Part shown: piece after piece, positions 31,339-38,919 of the stretch | Numbering within the stretch: position 1 is the stretch's first letter | Layout: each line of letters begins with the position of its first letter | Source of the DNA: JAHJQT01 sp964494655 | GTDB taxonomy: Bacteria; Patescibacteriota; Minisyncoccia; Portnoybacterales; UBA2143 | Length of the DNA stretch: 39,689 nt | Assembly: GCA_964494655.1 (NCBI GenBank) | Contig: CAZBRM010000006.1 | Span: 1-39,689, forward strand | Direction: 5' to 3' | Notes under the pieces: generated by a model | Databases searched by the model: none | What the model saw: only the letters and a program-made list of their open reading frames with translations | Told to the model about the DNA's origin: nothing | Translations under genes and position numbers: made by a program

Positions 31339-32892
31339 ATGCTTCTTAAGCAAAAATATTATTTGAAAATAGGGAAGGCAAGTGATTTGAAAAGCCCGAG
31401 AGAAAGAATAATCTATCGGGCTTTTGAGATTCTTCCAGGCGCTTTGGCCTGGTTCACCATTTTAGGGGTGATTTTTTTATCTTGGCTTAATCCTGCTTTT
31501 GTAGCGATTTTTATTATTACTTTTGATGTCTATTGGGTTTTAAAAACTATTTATCTGTCTTTCCATTTGAGAATAAGTTATAAACAGATGCAGGAGAATA
31601 TAAAAACAGATTGGTTTTCTAAAGTTAAATCTTTAAAAAAGAAAAATTGGCAGGATTATTACCATTTAATAATTCTGCCTGTTTACAAAGAACCATATCA
31701 AGTGATAGAAGAAACTATTCAAGCGATATTTAATACAGAATACCCCAATGACAAAATGATAATTATTTTAGCTACTGAAGAAAGAGCTGGAGGATCTGCT
31801 CAAGATATGGCTGAAAAAATAAGACAGAAATATTCTAATAATTTTTATAAATTTTTAATTACCATTCATCCAAAAGATATTGTTGGCGAATTAGCTGGCA
31901 AAGGAGCTAATTCAACCTGGGCAGCTCGCCAGGCAAAAAAGAAATTAATTGATAAGCTGAAAATTCCTTATGAAAATATTATTGTTTCCTGTTTTGATAT
32001 TGATACTCAAGTTTATCCTAAATATTTTTCTTGCTTAACATATCATTATTTAACTGTTAAGAATCCAACCAGAACAAGTTATCAACCTATTCCTGTTTAT
32101 AACAACAATATCTGGCAAGCGCCTTGTATCTCTAGAGTAGTTGCAACCTCAGGAACTTTTTGGCAAATGATTCAACAGCAAAGACCAGAGCGTCTTTCCA
32201 CTTTTTCTTCCCAATCAATAAGTTTCAAAGCTTTGAATGAAGTTGATTTTTGGCCGGTTAATATGGTTTCCGAGGATTCACGGATATTTTGGCAGAATTT
32301 ACTTTATTATGATGGGAATTACAAAGTTATTCCTTTAAATTATCCTGTTTCTATGGATGCCAATTTGTCAGATAATTTCTTTAAAACATCTCTTAATGTT
32401 TATGTCCAACAGAGACGCTGGGGTTGGGGAGTAGAAAATATTCCTTTTTTATTCTTTGGTTTTTATAAAAATAAAAAAATTAATTTAAGTAAAAAAATCC
32501 ATTGGATATGGATTCAACTTGAAGGTTTTTGGTCTTGGGCAACTAATGCTTTGTTAATTTTTCTTCTTGGTTGGCTGCCCCTATATCTAGGAGGAGATAA
32601 ATTCAATATTACTCTTTTGTCATATAATTTACCCAGAGTTACTAGAATATTAATGACTATAGCTATGATTGGATTAATTGGTTCAGCTATTTATAGTACT
32701 TTGCTTTTACCGAAGCGGCCAGATAGGTATATAGGGATTAAGGGATTTTTTAAGAGTTTTGGTATGATTATTCAATGGATTTTGGTTCCTTTTACTATTC
32801 TTGTTTTCGGAGCCATTCCTGGATTAGAGTCGCAAACTCGTTTAATGCTTGGGAAATACATGGGATTTTGGGTAACTCCTAAGAAAAAGTGA
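31339..32892 (+). CDS. Processive family 2 glycosyltransferase, membrane-bound
   Basis: A 517-residue inner-membrane synthase. Two N-terminal helices (about 38-85) precede a cytoplasmic GT-A domain: LPVYKEPYQVIEETI (about 114-128), SCFDIDTQVYP with a DxD motif (about 219-229), MVSEDSRIF with an SED motif, and QQRRW (a Q-x-x-R-W motif), the set seen in processive synthases such as cellulose, hyaluronan and PgaC-type enzymes. Three or four C-terminal helices (about 400-505) could form the export channel. The sugar donor cannot be inferred. It is the last gene of the operon, ended by a terminator. Confidence 0.87.
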   Translation: MLLKQKYYLKIGKASDLKSPRERIIYRAFEILPGALAWFTILGVIFLSWLNPAFVAIFIITFDVYWVLKTIYLSFHLRISYKQMQENIKTDWFSKVKSLKKKNWQDYYHLIILPVYKEPYQVIEETIQAIFNTEYPNDKMIIILATEERAGGSAQDMAEKIRQKYSNNFYKFLITIHPKDIVGELAGKGANSTWAARQAKKKLIDKLKIPYENIIVSCFDIDTQVYPKYFSCLTYHYLTVKNPTRTSYQPIPVYNNNIWQAPCISRVVATSGTFWQMIQQQRPERLSTFSSQSISFKALNEVDFWPVNMVSEDSRIFWQNLLYYDGNYKVIPLNYPVSMDANLSDNFFKTSLNVYVQQRRWGWGVENIPFLFFGFYKNKKINLSKKIHWIWIQLEGFWSWATNALLIFLLGWLPLYLGGDKFNITLLSYNLPRVTRILMTIAMIGLIGSAIYSTLLLPKRPDRYIGIKGFFKSFGMIIQWILVPFTILVFGAIPGLESQTRLMLGKYMGFWVTPKKK

Positions 32893-32931
32893 AAGCCCAG
32901 GAAGAATTTATTTCTCTTCTTGGGCTTTTTT
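32892..32931 (+). terminator. Intrinsic terminator after the GT2 gene
   Basis: AAAGCCCAGGAAGA and TCTTCTTGGGCTTT (32892-32905 and 32915-32928) pair with one wobble, followed by more T residues. The stem begins at the stop codon. Confidence 0.88.
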
Positions 32932-32938
32932 GAATCTA

Positions 32939-33277
32939 TTATATTTTTTCTTGGCAAGAACGACATCTTCTTGCCTCTGGGATGGACACAAGGCGTTGCG
33001 AAGGTATGTCTTTCCCACAACACTCGCATATCCCATATTTGTTATCCTCCAACTTTTGCAGTGCTTCTTCAATACTTTCCATGCGCTTGGCTAAACTAAT
33101 TAGGTGGCACGGTTTTTTTGATCGGTTTGATAAAGTATGGTTTTCCACAAAAGTTCTGGAACTACCTGAAGCTAATTCTTCCATAATTTTTTCTTGCGTT
33201 CGAATCATTTTGTTCGAGGTCTCACATGCCTTTTTAATTAATTTTCTTCGGATCTCTTTTTGCGCTTTCTTGTCCAT
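32939..33277 (-). CDS. TraR/DksA-type C4 zinc-finger protein
   Basis: A 112-residue protein of the DksA/TraR family. A helical coiled-coil-like N-terminal two-thirds (about 1-80) precedes the four-cysteine zinc finger CECCGKDIP to RRCRSC (about 86-108). In DksA the coiled-coil tip inserts in the RNA polymerase secondary channel using acidic residues; here the tip region is not clearly acidic, so a DksA-like effect on transcription is not assured. It has an AGGAAAG ribosome binding site after GGAGG and a consensus promoter with a symmetric spacer. It is convergent with the GT2 gene. Confidence 0.85.
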   Translation of the reverse strand: MDKKAQKEIRRKLIKKACETSNKMIRTQEKIMEELASGSSRTFVENHTLSNRSKKPCHLISLAKRMESIEEALQKLEDNKYGICECCGKDIPSQRLVSIPEARRCRSCQEKI

Positions 33278-33319
33278 TCTTCTTTCCTCCGTAGTTAAAA
33301 GTTAGGTTCAATTCTTAAC

Positions 33320-33348
33320 ACTATAACATTTAATGTTTTATTTGTCAA
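33320..33348 (-). promoter_or_regulatory. Consensus promoter of the DksA/TraR-type gene, with symmetric spacer
   Basis: On the minus strand TTGACA (33343-33348) and TATAGT (33320-33325) are 17 bp apart. The spacer side holds an inverted repeat AACATT-T-AATGTT (33325-33337), a candidate operator. The leader is about 35 nt and ends in a strong ribosome binding site. Confidence 0.75.
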
Positions 33349-33353
33349 CTCTT

Positions 33354-35420
33354 TTATTCCAAATGAATATTTTCATTAAATTTTTTTAATCTTAATTTAA
33401 TCTCTGATGTAAGCAAATTATTTTCTAAAACTATTCTGGCTGCTTGACGGGTTTTCTTTATTAATTCTAAATCGTTTAATGAGGCCATTGCTAAATCAGG
33501 CAGTCCCCATTGTCTGGTTCCTATAAAATCGCCGGCTCCTCTAATTTTCAAATCTTTTTCAGCTAATTCAAAACCATCTTTAGCTGTTAGCATTGCCTTT
33601 AATCTTTGATGAGTTTTCTTAGTGCTGGAATTGGTAAATAAAAAGCAAGATGATTGAATATTTCCTCTGCCGATTCGTCCTCTAAATTGGTGTAGTTGCG
33701 CTAATCCAAATCTATCAGATCCTTCAATAATCATAACTGCGGCGTTAGGTATATCAACGCCTACTTCGACAACTGAAGTTGAAATCAAAATATCGGTTTT
33801 TCCTTTTTTAAATTGATTCATAATTTTTTCTTTTTCATTAGGTTTTAATTTGCCATGAAGCATGGCCAGCTTAAATTTAGGAAAAATCTTTTTTGATAGT
33901 TTTTCGTATTCTTGCGTTACGGATTTAATTTCTGCTTGTCCGCTTCTGGAGGATAACTTGTCTGATTCTTCAATTAAAGGACAGATAACAAAAACTTGTC
34001 TTTTTTGCTTTATTTGTTCCCTAATAAAATTATATGTTTTATCGCGATTTTTTGGAGAAACAATTTCAGTTATAATCTTCTGTCTGCCTTGAGGCATTTC
34101 TTTAATTAAGGAAATATCTAGATCGCCGTAAATAGTTAAAGCTAAAGTGCGTGGGATAGGAGTAGCTGTCATTGAAAGTAAATGTGGAATAGTTTTTAAG
34201 CCATCGTCTATTTGACAGATTTTTTTCTGTAGAGCGGCTCTTTGAGCTACGCCAAATCTATGTTGTTCGTCAATAATAGCCAAGGCAAGATTTTTAAAAG
34301 ATAAATCTTTTTGAATAATGGCGTGAGTTCCAATAATAATATCCATTTTACCTTCAGCTATTTTTTTCTTTAATTTTGCGTCTTTATTATTTCTTGTTAA
34401 CAGACATATTTTTATATTTGATTTTTTAAGCGTGTCTTTAAATGTTTGAAAATGCTGTTTAGCTAGAATTTCAGTTGGGGCCATTATCGCTGTTTGGTAT
34501 TTCTGTTTAGCAACTGCTAAGGCTGCCATAATTGCAACGATAGTTTTACCCGAACCAACATCTCCATTGAGCAGACGATTCATAGGATTGTTTTTAGCTA
34601 TATCTTGAAATATTTCCCAGGCAGCTATTTTTTGATCGTCAGTTAATTCAAACGGCAGATTTTTAACAAAAGGCTTGATTAAATTTTTATCAAATAACAA
34701 TTTAACAGATTTTTCTTTATTTAATTTTTGTCTTTGTTGAAGGGAAATTAATTGGATTAAAAAAAGTTCGTTAAAAGCTAAACGCTGGCGGGCTTTTTTG
34801 ACCAAGGAAAGGTTTCCAGGAAAATGAATTTGCTCAATTGCTTGAGTTAAATCCATTAAATTAAACTTATTTTTTATCTGAACAGGCAGGAAATCACTAA
34901 TTTGCTTTGTTAAACATAGCAATGGTTTTATTAAAAATCTTAAATAACGAGAACTTATTCCTTCCGTTTCGCGATAAACAGGGACTAATCGTCCAGTGTG
35001 AGTAGTCTCTTTTTTTGTTAATTCATAAACAGGATTAGAAAAACATAGTGTTTTTTTATAAAAACTCAATTTCCCGGAAAGATTAACAATTTTTCCTTTT
35101 TTTAAAGTTTCAATTAAATATGGTTGATTGAACCAAACAGCTTTAATGCTTCCGCTTTTATCTTTAATTAAAGCATCGGTCAAAACCATTCTTCTATGAA
35201 AAAAGCGTGTATTTTTAATATCAACAATTTCTCCTTGAATAGTCGCTTTTTCACTTTCTTTTAATTTGTTAATTAAGGTTTTTTTTCTGAAATCTTCATA
35301 ACGATTGGGGAAATGAAAAAATAGGTCCTGTATTGTTTTGATATTAAGCTTGTTGAGCTTTTTCAAATAAGCAGGGCCTACTTTATTAATTTGTTCAATT
35401 TTAGTGTTAAGAGTTAACAT
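33354..35420 (-). CDS. recG: ATP-dependent DNA helicase RecG
   Basis: About 688 residues. RecG remodels stalled replication forks and Holliday junctions. The N-terminal wedge/OB domain is at about 50-150 (RYEDFRKKTLI, GEIVDIKNTRF). Helicase motifs include NGDVGSGKT (motif I), IIDEQHRFGV (motif II, DEQH), LLSMTATPIPRT (III), SVVEVGVDIPNA (V) and QLHQFRGRIGRG (VI). The length matches RecG. An upstream extension of the frame is translated tRNA-Arg, so ATG 35420 is used; it lies 3 nt after the tRNA. The only Shine-Dalgarno-like bases (GAGG) are inside the tRNA acceptor stem. Confidence 0.95.
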   Translation of the reverse strand: MLTLNTKIEQINKVGPAYLKKLNKLNIKTIQDLFFHFPNRYEDFRKKTLINKLKESEKATIQGEIVDIKNTRFFHRRMVLTDALIKDKSGSIKAVWFNQPYLIETLKKGKIVNLSGKLSFYKKTLCFSNPVYELTKKETTHTGRLVPVYRETEGISSRYLRFLIKPLLCLTKQISDFLPVQIKNKFNLMDLTQAIEQIHFPGNLSLVKKARQRLAFNELFLIQLISLQQRQKLNKEKSVKLLFDKNLIKPFVKNLPFELTDDQKIAAWEIFQDIAKNNPMNRLLNGDVGSGKTIVAIMAALAVAKQKYQTAIMAPTEILAKQHFQTFKDTLKKSNIKICLLTRNNKDAKLKKKIAEGKMDIIIGTHAIIQKDLSFKNLALAIIDEQHRFGVAQRAALQKKICQIDDGLKTIPHLLSMTATPIPRTLALTIYGDLDISLIKEMPQGRQKIITEIVSPKNRDKTYNFIREQIKQKRQVFVICPLIEESDKLSSRSGQAEIKSVTQEYEKLSKKIFPKFKLAMLHGKLKPNEKEKIMNQFKKGKTDILISTSVVEVGVDIPNAAVMIIEGSDRFGLAQLHQFRGRIGRGNIQSSCFLFTNSSTKKTHQRLKAMLTAKDGFELAEKDLKIRGAGDFIGTRQWGLPDLAMASLNDLELIKKTRQAARIVLENNLLTSEIKLRLKKFNENIHLE

Positions 35421-35423
35421 TAG

Positions 35424-35497
35424 CGTCCTCGGCAGGACTTGAACCTGCGACCTTTTCTTCCGCAAAGAAACGCTCTGTCCAACTGAGCTACGAGGAC
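35424..35497 (-). tRNA. tRNA-Arg (anticodon GCG)
   Basis: The minus-strand cloverleaf has acceptor GTCCTCG/CGAGGAC, D-arm GCTC/GAGC, anticodon stem TTTCT/AGAAA with loop TTGCGGA (anticodon GCG), T-loop TTCAAGT and G73. CCA is not encoded. GCG for arginine is unusual, as most bacteria read CGN with ACG deaminated to ICG. It starts 2 nt after the stop of the upstream gene and ends 3 nt before the recG ATG. Confidence 0.94.
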
Positions 35498-35499
35498 AT

Positions 35500-36042
35500 T
35501 TAAAACTTTAAATTTCTTGCCAGATTATCAATTGCGGATTCCTTGTGTTTTCTTTCGGGTAAATATTTAATTAAAATTCTTCTAATTTCAACCGGATTTT
35601 CATTTCCGAGAGGCACTTTAATATATGGCATAACTGTTTTTTTACTTCTTAAACTTAATTCTTTTATTTGAGGAGGATCATAGAAAATCCAGAACGACCT
35701 TAAATTTTCAAATTCATAAAGTACACTATTTATTTTAACGCCTTTAGGACTAATTGATAATTTTACATTACTTGGTTTTTTTGATGAATAAGTAATTATC
35801 AAAAAACAGCTTATTCCGATAAGTAATCCAAATAAAAGATTTTTCGTAAAGATAGCTATGAGAAATAATATTCCAGCAATTATACCTGTGACAATAAACC
35901 AATTCTTGCTTTTTTTATAATACTCAAATTCAGGAGTTGTCCACTCCAAATGTGTTTTTATATCACCCTTAATAGGTTCAGGCTTTTTAACTTGTTTTTC
36001 TTGCTTTCTATTTTTTTCTTTTAAATTAACAATATTAGACAT
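35500..36042 (-). CDS. Two-helix membrane protein, unknown
   Basis: A 180-residue protein. A charged, lysine-rich N-terminal segment (about 1-35) precedes two close transmembrane helices (about 48-65 and 68-85). The C-terminal cytoplasmic part (about 90-180) is mixed alpha/beta and contains VKLSISPKGVKINSVLYEF and RSFWIFYDPP, somewhat like bacterial PH-type domains. I cannot give it a function. Its stop is 2 nt before tRNA-Arg, so release of the tRNA would define the 3' end of its mRNA. Confidence 0.75.
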   Translation of the reverse strand: MSNIVNLKEKNRKQEKQVKKPEPIKGDIKTHLEWTTPEFEYYKKSKNWFIVTGIIAGILFLIAIFTKNLLFGLLIGISCFLIITYSSKKPSNVKLSISPKGVKINSVLYEFENLRSFWIFYDPPQIKELSLRSKKTVMPYIKVPLGNENPVEIRRILIKYLPERKHKESAIDNLARNLKF

Positions 36043-36111
36043 TATATTTCTATTTTATTATGATTATTAACTTTTGGCAAATTTATTTTATCTTTAAATT
36101 AAGATAATATT

Positions 36112-36140
36112 TTGACAAACACTCTAGGGGAGTATATATT
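36112..36140 (+). promoter_or_regulatory. Promoter of the two-gene AroE-like operon
   Basis: A consensus TTGACA (36112-36117) and TATATT (36135-36140) are 17 bp apart. The expected start is near 36147, giving a leader of about 37 nt with AGGG before the ATG at 36184. Confidence 0.8.
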
Positions 36141-36183
36141 TAGAATTAATAAAATAAATATGATAAAAAGAGGGAATAAAATA

Positions 36184-36630
36184 ATGAGTACTTTAAAAAA
36201 GAAAAAATTATATCTTAACCCTGACGAGATGGCTTTTCGAGCTATTTATTGTGATTTATTAATGGAAGGGAAAATCAATGTGATCTTCAGGCCAGGAAAA
36301 AGAATTTGTGGAGATTTCCGTGGTTATTGTTCTGGTCAAGAAGTTAAAGCAAAAATAATTAAAGAAATCGGATTAGATAGAGAAAGCGTTCCTCCTGAAT
36401 TCTATAATAAATTTACTAAAACAATAATTATTGAAAAAGTGCAAGAAAAGAAAATAGGAGATTTAGAAGAAAAAGATTTTAAAGGTTCAAGTCCAGATTT
36501 AACAAATAAGGAATCATTAAAATACAATTTAGGCATTATTTATAATCTTCTTCCTTCTCAATTAACAGATGATTCTCTTGTGACTATAATTAAATTTAGC
36601 TATAAGGAGGTGAAACAAAATGGCCATTAA
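36184..36630 (+). CDS. Unknown small protein, possibly PUA/ASCH-like
   Basis: About 148 residues, no membrane segment or signal peptide. The part INVIFRPGKRICGDFRGYCSGQEVKAKIIKEIG resembles, by pattern only, the beta-barrel of PUA/ASCH-type domains that bind RNA or nucleotides; this is tentative. ATG 36184 is chosen for its AGGG and because it follows the promoter; ATG 36157 upstream is possible. It overlaps the AroE-like gene by 11 nt, and the strong ribosome binding site of that gene is within its last codons. Both are therefore made together. Confidence 0.7.
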   Translation: MSTLKKKKLYLNPDEMAFRAIYCDLLMEGKINVIFRPGKRICGDFRGYCSGQEVKAKIIKEIGLDRESVPPEFYNKFTKTIIIEKVQEKKIGDLEEKDFKGSSPDLTNKESLKYNLGIIYNLLPSQLTDDSLVTIIKFSYKEVKQNGH

Positions 36631-37636
36631 AGGGTTAATTGAAAATAAAATACTATATTTTGCTCAAAAACCGGAAAATAATCCAAATAGTTTGAATTTT
36701 CCATTTTATACGTTGAGTTTTATTGAAGATGATTATCCGGCTAGAACTCCTGTGATGTGGAATGCAGTTTATCAAAAATTTAATTTTCCCGTGGCCAATA
36801 TTATGTTAATTAGTAATGCTAGCAATGTTCGTAAGATTTTAAGTGAATTAGCTGGAGACAAAAAATATTTAGGCGGTGGAATGGGCGTTGGCTTTAAAGA
36901 TGAAGCAGTTAAATTTTTAAAAGATTTAGATTCTTTGGCTGAGATTATAGGTTCAATAAATCTTATTCAAAAAACCGAAAATGGGATTCTGAAAGGACAT
37001 AATACTGACGGTGAAGGATATGCTTTAAGTTTGGAAAAAATTTTTAAACAAAGAAAAGAAAGTTTAGTTGGAAAAAAGGTATTAATGTTGGGAGCTGGTG
37101 GTACTGGTAATGCTATTGCTTTTTCTTTAGCTAGGAGAGACATGAAAATTATTATTCTTAATAGAACAATCAACAAAGCAGAGATTTTGTCTAAGAAAAT
37201 TAATCAGTATTTCAAAAACAATCAATCTTTTTTTGGTGGAGAGGATGAAATTACTGATTATATTAAACAAGGAGTAGATGTAATTGTGAATGTATCCATT
37301 AAAGGAGCAACTGGTCCATTAGAAAAATATTCTGCTCTTGCTCAATCTCAGCTACCAACAACAGAAGAAAATATTAATGTTAATATTGAAGCTTCAAAGA
37401 AAATATTAGCAGATATCTCTAAAGACGTTATTATTAGTGATATAGTTTTGCGTTCTGAACTATCTCCTCTCCTTAAATTAGCTCAGAAAGCTGGTTTAAA
37501 TATTTTAACAGGGATTCCGATGGTAATTAATCAGGCTGTTAAAGCTTTTGAGATAATTCATAGTAAAGAATTAAGAGCAAAAAAAATCAAAATTGATGAT
37601 ATAGCAATGGCAATGAAAGAAGCTGTTAAGTTATAA
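36620..37636 (+). CDS. Shikimate-dehydrogenase-like (AroE-type) oxidoreductase, divergent
   Basis: A 338-residue protein with the AroE two-domain plan. The C-terminal Rossmann fold has VLMLGAGGTGNAIA (about 154-167) followed by NRT (181-183), as in NADP-binding AroE. NTDGEG (128-133) matches the NTDxxG substrate-site motif. The usual NVTxPxK substrate loop reads GMGVGFK (87-93): the catalytic lysine K93 is kept but the N, T and P are lost. It is about 60 residues longer than a classical AroE. A strong ribosome binding site (GGAGGTGA) precedes the ATG. The change suggests a substrate other than shikimate. A terminator follows. Confidence 0.75.
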   Translation: MAIKGLIENKILYFAQKPENNPNSLNFPFYTLSFIEDDYPARTPVMWNAVYQKFNFPVANIMLISNASNVRKILSELAGDKKYLGGGMGVGFKDEAVKFLKDLDSLAEIIGSINLIQKTENGILKGHNTDGEGYALSLEKIFKQRKESLVGKKVLMLGAGGTGNAIAFSLARRDMKIIILNRTINKAEILSKKINQYFKNNQSFFGGEDEITDYIKQGVDVIVNVSIKGATGPLEKYSALAQSQLPTTEENINVNIEASKKILADISKDVIISDIVLRSELSPLLKLAQKAGLNILTGIPMVINQAVKAFEIIHSKELRAKKIKIDDIAMAMKEAVKL

Positions 37637-37655
37637 AATCAAACAAAGTCCAACG

Positions 37656-37695
37656 AAATTCAATATTGTGTTAATCATAATATTGAATTTTTTTT
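37656..37695 (+). terminator. Intrinsic terminator after the AroE-like gene
   Basis: AAATTCAATATT and AATATTGAATTT (37656-37667 and 37679-37690) form a 12-bp stem with an 11-nt loop, followed by a T run. It marks the end of the host-like, AT-rich sequence. Confidence 0.85.
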
Positions 37696-37888
37696 GAGTA
37701 TTAATTAATTAAAATGGCGGTGGCGATGTCCGGAAGTTTGAACCGGTATTCGCCTTAAAGGCCTTATCTTATGGCCGTATTGATAAAATTATACGCCGTT
37801 TAAGGTTATTTTACAAGGAAAATCCAGCCTCCTTTGAGGTTCCGGCTTTTGCTCAAAAAGTCTACTAATTCAAAACTGCTTAATTTAG
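37696..37888. other. Junction stretch between host-like and phage-like sequence
   Basis: There is no gene here. The sequence shifts from AT-rich to mixed composition. It holds an imperfect dyad CCTTAAA/TTTAAGG (37753-37805) enclosing a GGCC...GGCC pair. No tRNA gene, integrase or clear attachment repeat is visible. Confidence 0.5.
37818..37850 (-). terminator. Possible terminator of the phage lysis genes
   Basis: CCTC/GAGG around TTTG with extended, imperfect flanking pairing (AAAATCC to GGCTTTT) lies 39 nt after the last lysis gene, with T residues on the minus strand. Confidence 0.4.
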
Positions 37889-38107
37889 CTAAAAAGCGTC
37901 ACCCTTCATATCCACTTCCTCAATCAGCTTCCTTTCCTTAAGGTATCGGCTGACAGCATACCAAGCCGAGTTTATGATCGGTATTAGTAGTGTCCATCGA
38001 GGATCATTCTCTACATAGGCCAAAATGATCGGTAGAATTGCCGATACTCCGGAATAAAGAAAAACGATCGCTAGGTGCTTTAAAGCTTCTTTTTGTGGTG
38101 TTGTCAT
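37889..38107 (-). CDS. Small holin-like membrane protein (phage)
   Basis: A 72-residue protein with two hydrophobic helices (about 11-31 and 38-52), charged ends and a cationic C-terminus (RYLKERKLIEE). Size, topology and position directly after an endolysin gene fit a holin or a small lysis accessory protein. No family signature is certain. It lies 6 nt after the amidase gene. Its GC content is well above that of the chromosomal genes. Confidence 0.65.
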   Translation of the reverse strand: MTTPQKEALKHLAIVFLYSGVSAILPIILAYVENDPRWTLLIPIINSAWYAVSRYLKERKLIEEVDMKGDAF

Positions 38108-38113
38108 AGTGGT

Positions 38114-38683
38114 TTAATAAATTATCTTTTTAATGATTGTCAGTCCTTCCTCAATTTTCCTCACACCCTCCTCGACTGAAGTGTTTGGTGTGTGGCCTCC
38201 AGCAAGGGCAACGAGTTCATCCAATATTCTTTTATCGGTTGCTGGGCAATTCGGCTTTTTGGAATAAATTTCAAAGTGGCCGACAATATGATCACGGTCG
38301 ACCGGAATTTGCCAGCGTTGGCAGATCTCGTGGATCATCATTGCACTCGCTTGTTTCATTGCTTCAGTCCAGATGTCACCCGGCTTTCCATCGTGTTCGA
38401 TCCCGATCGTATAGAGGTTAGGATTAATCTTTGGTTTTATAAACTTCCAAATCGGGGCATCTACACGGCCAGCGTGCCAAGCAGTATCTTCCTCTTTGAC
38501 ATATTGATGCACTTCGCCGTTTTTCCCGATGCCGTAGTGAGCACTTACTTGCGATGCTGGGTTTGTAAACCACGCATCAGTTCCGGCCAGCGTGCCGTCC
38601 ATAATATGAATGACTATCGCTTCCGGTCGATAGCCATTGCGACCAGCCCAGAAGTTGGGAGACTTTTTTTGAATGATGTTCAT
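38114..38683 (-). CDS. N-acetylmuramoyl-L-alanine amidase (phage endolysin)
   Basis: A 189-residue Amidase_2-family enzyme that cuts the bond between MurNAc and L-alanine in peptidoglycan. Zinc ligands and active-site residues are visible: IVIHIMDG (H26), SAHYGI, GIEHDG with its conserved glutamate, and GHFEIYSKKPNCPA with the second histidine and cysteine or aspartate region (about 135-148). There is no signal peptide, as in endolysins that depend on holins. The C-terminal 40 residues are a linker and helix rather than a clear binding domain. Neighbours are two small membrane proteins, completing a lysis cassette. Confidence 0.88.
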   Translation of the reverse strand: MNIIQKKSPNFWAGRNGYRPEAIVIHIMDGTLAGTDAWFTNPASQVSAHYGIGKNGEVHQYVKEEDTAWHAGRVDAPIWKFIKPKINPNLYTIGIEHDGKPGDIWTEAMKQASAMMIHEICQRWQIPVDRDHIVGHFEIYSKKPNCPATDKRILDELVALAGGHTPNTSVEEGVRKIEEGLTIIKKIIY

Positions 38684-38687
38684 AGTT

Positions 38688-38915
38688 TTATTTGTTAATG
38701 GTGATTAATAAATTAATCAGAGCCGTGATCAACCCTCCAACTGATGCTGTTGCTAATATCCAAAAGAAACGCTTGAGCCAATCAACATCAGTTCCGACTT
38801 TTGTCAGATCGGTTTTTATATGAACGAGATGATTGTCTTTGATTTCGTTCACCGTCTTTTCTACACGGTCGAGACGCTCATCTTGTATTTTGTTTTGGTA
38901 TGCTGTTCTTTCCAT
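38688..38915 (-). CDS. XhlA-like holin accessory protein (phage)
   Basis: About 75 residues. The N-terminal half is a charged coiled coil (ERLDRVEKTVNEIKDN, about 12-27), followed by HIKTDLTKVGTDVDWLKR and one C-terminal transmembrane helix (about 46-68). This layout is that of hemolysin XhlA-type proteins, which act with holins in phage lysis. The start ATG 38915 lies 4 nt after the stop of the upstream virion gene; a longer frame upstream overlaps that gene and is not used. Confidence 0.72.
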   Translation of the reverse strand: MERTAYQNKIQDERLDRVEKTVNEIKDNHLVHIKTDLTKVGTDVDWLKRFFWILATASVGGLITALINLLITINK

Positions 38916-38919
38916 AGGA

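Noticed and set aside
35421..35465. N-terminal extension of recG
   Set aside because: It runs through tRNA-Arg(GCG); the RecG-like sequence starts at ATG 35420.
37741..37806. Dyad at the host-phage junction considered as an attachment site
   Set aside because: No second copy is in the window and no integrase or tRNA is adjacent, so it cannot be supported.
38192..38698. 168-codon frame opposite the amidase
   Set aside because: It is an antisense shadow of a gene with clear amidase motifs.
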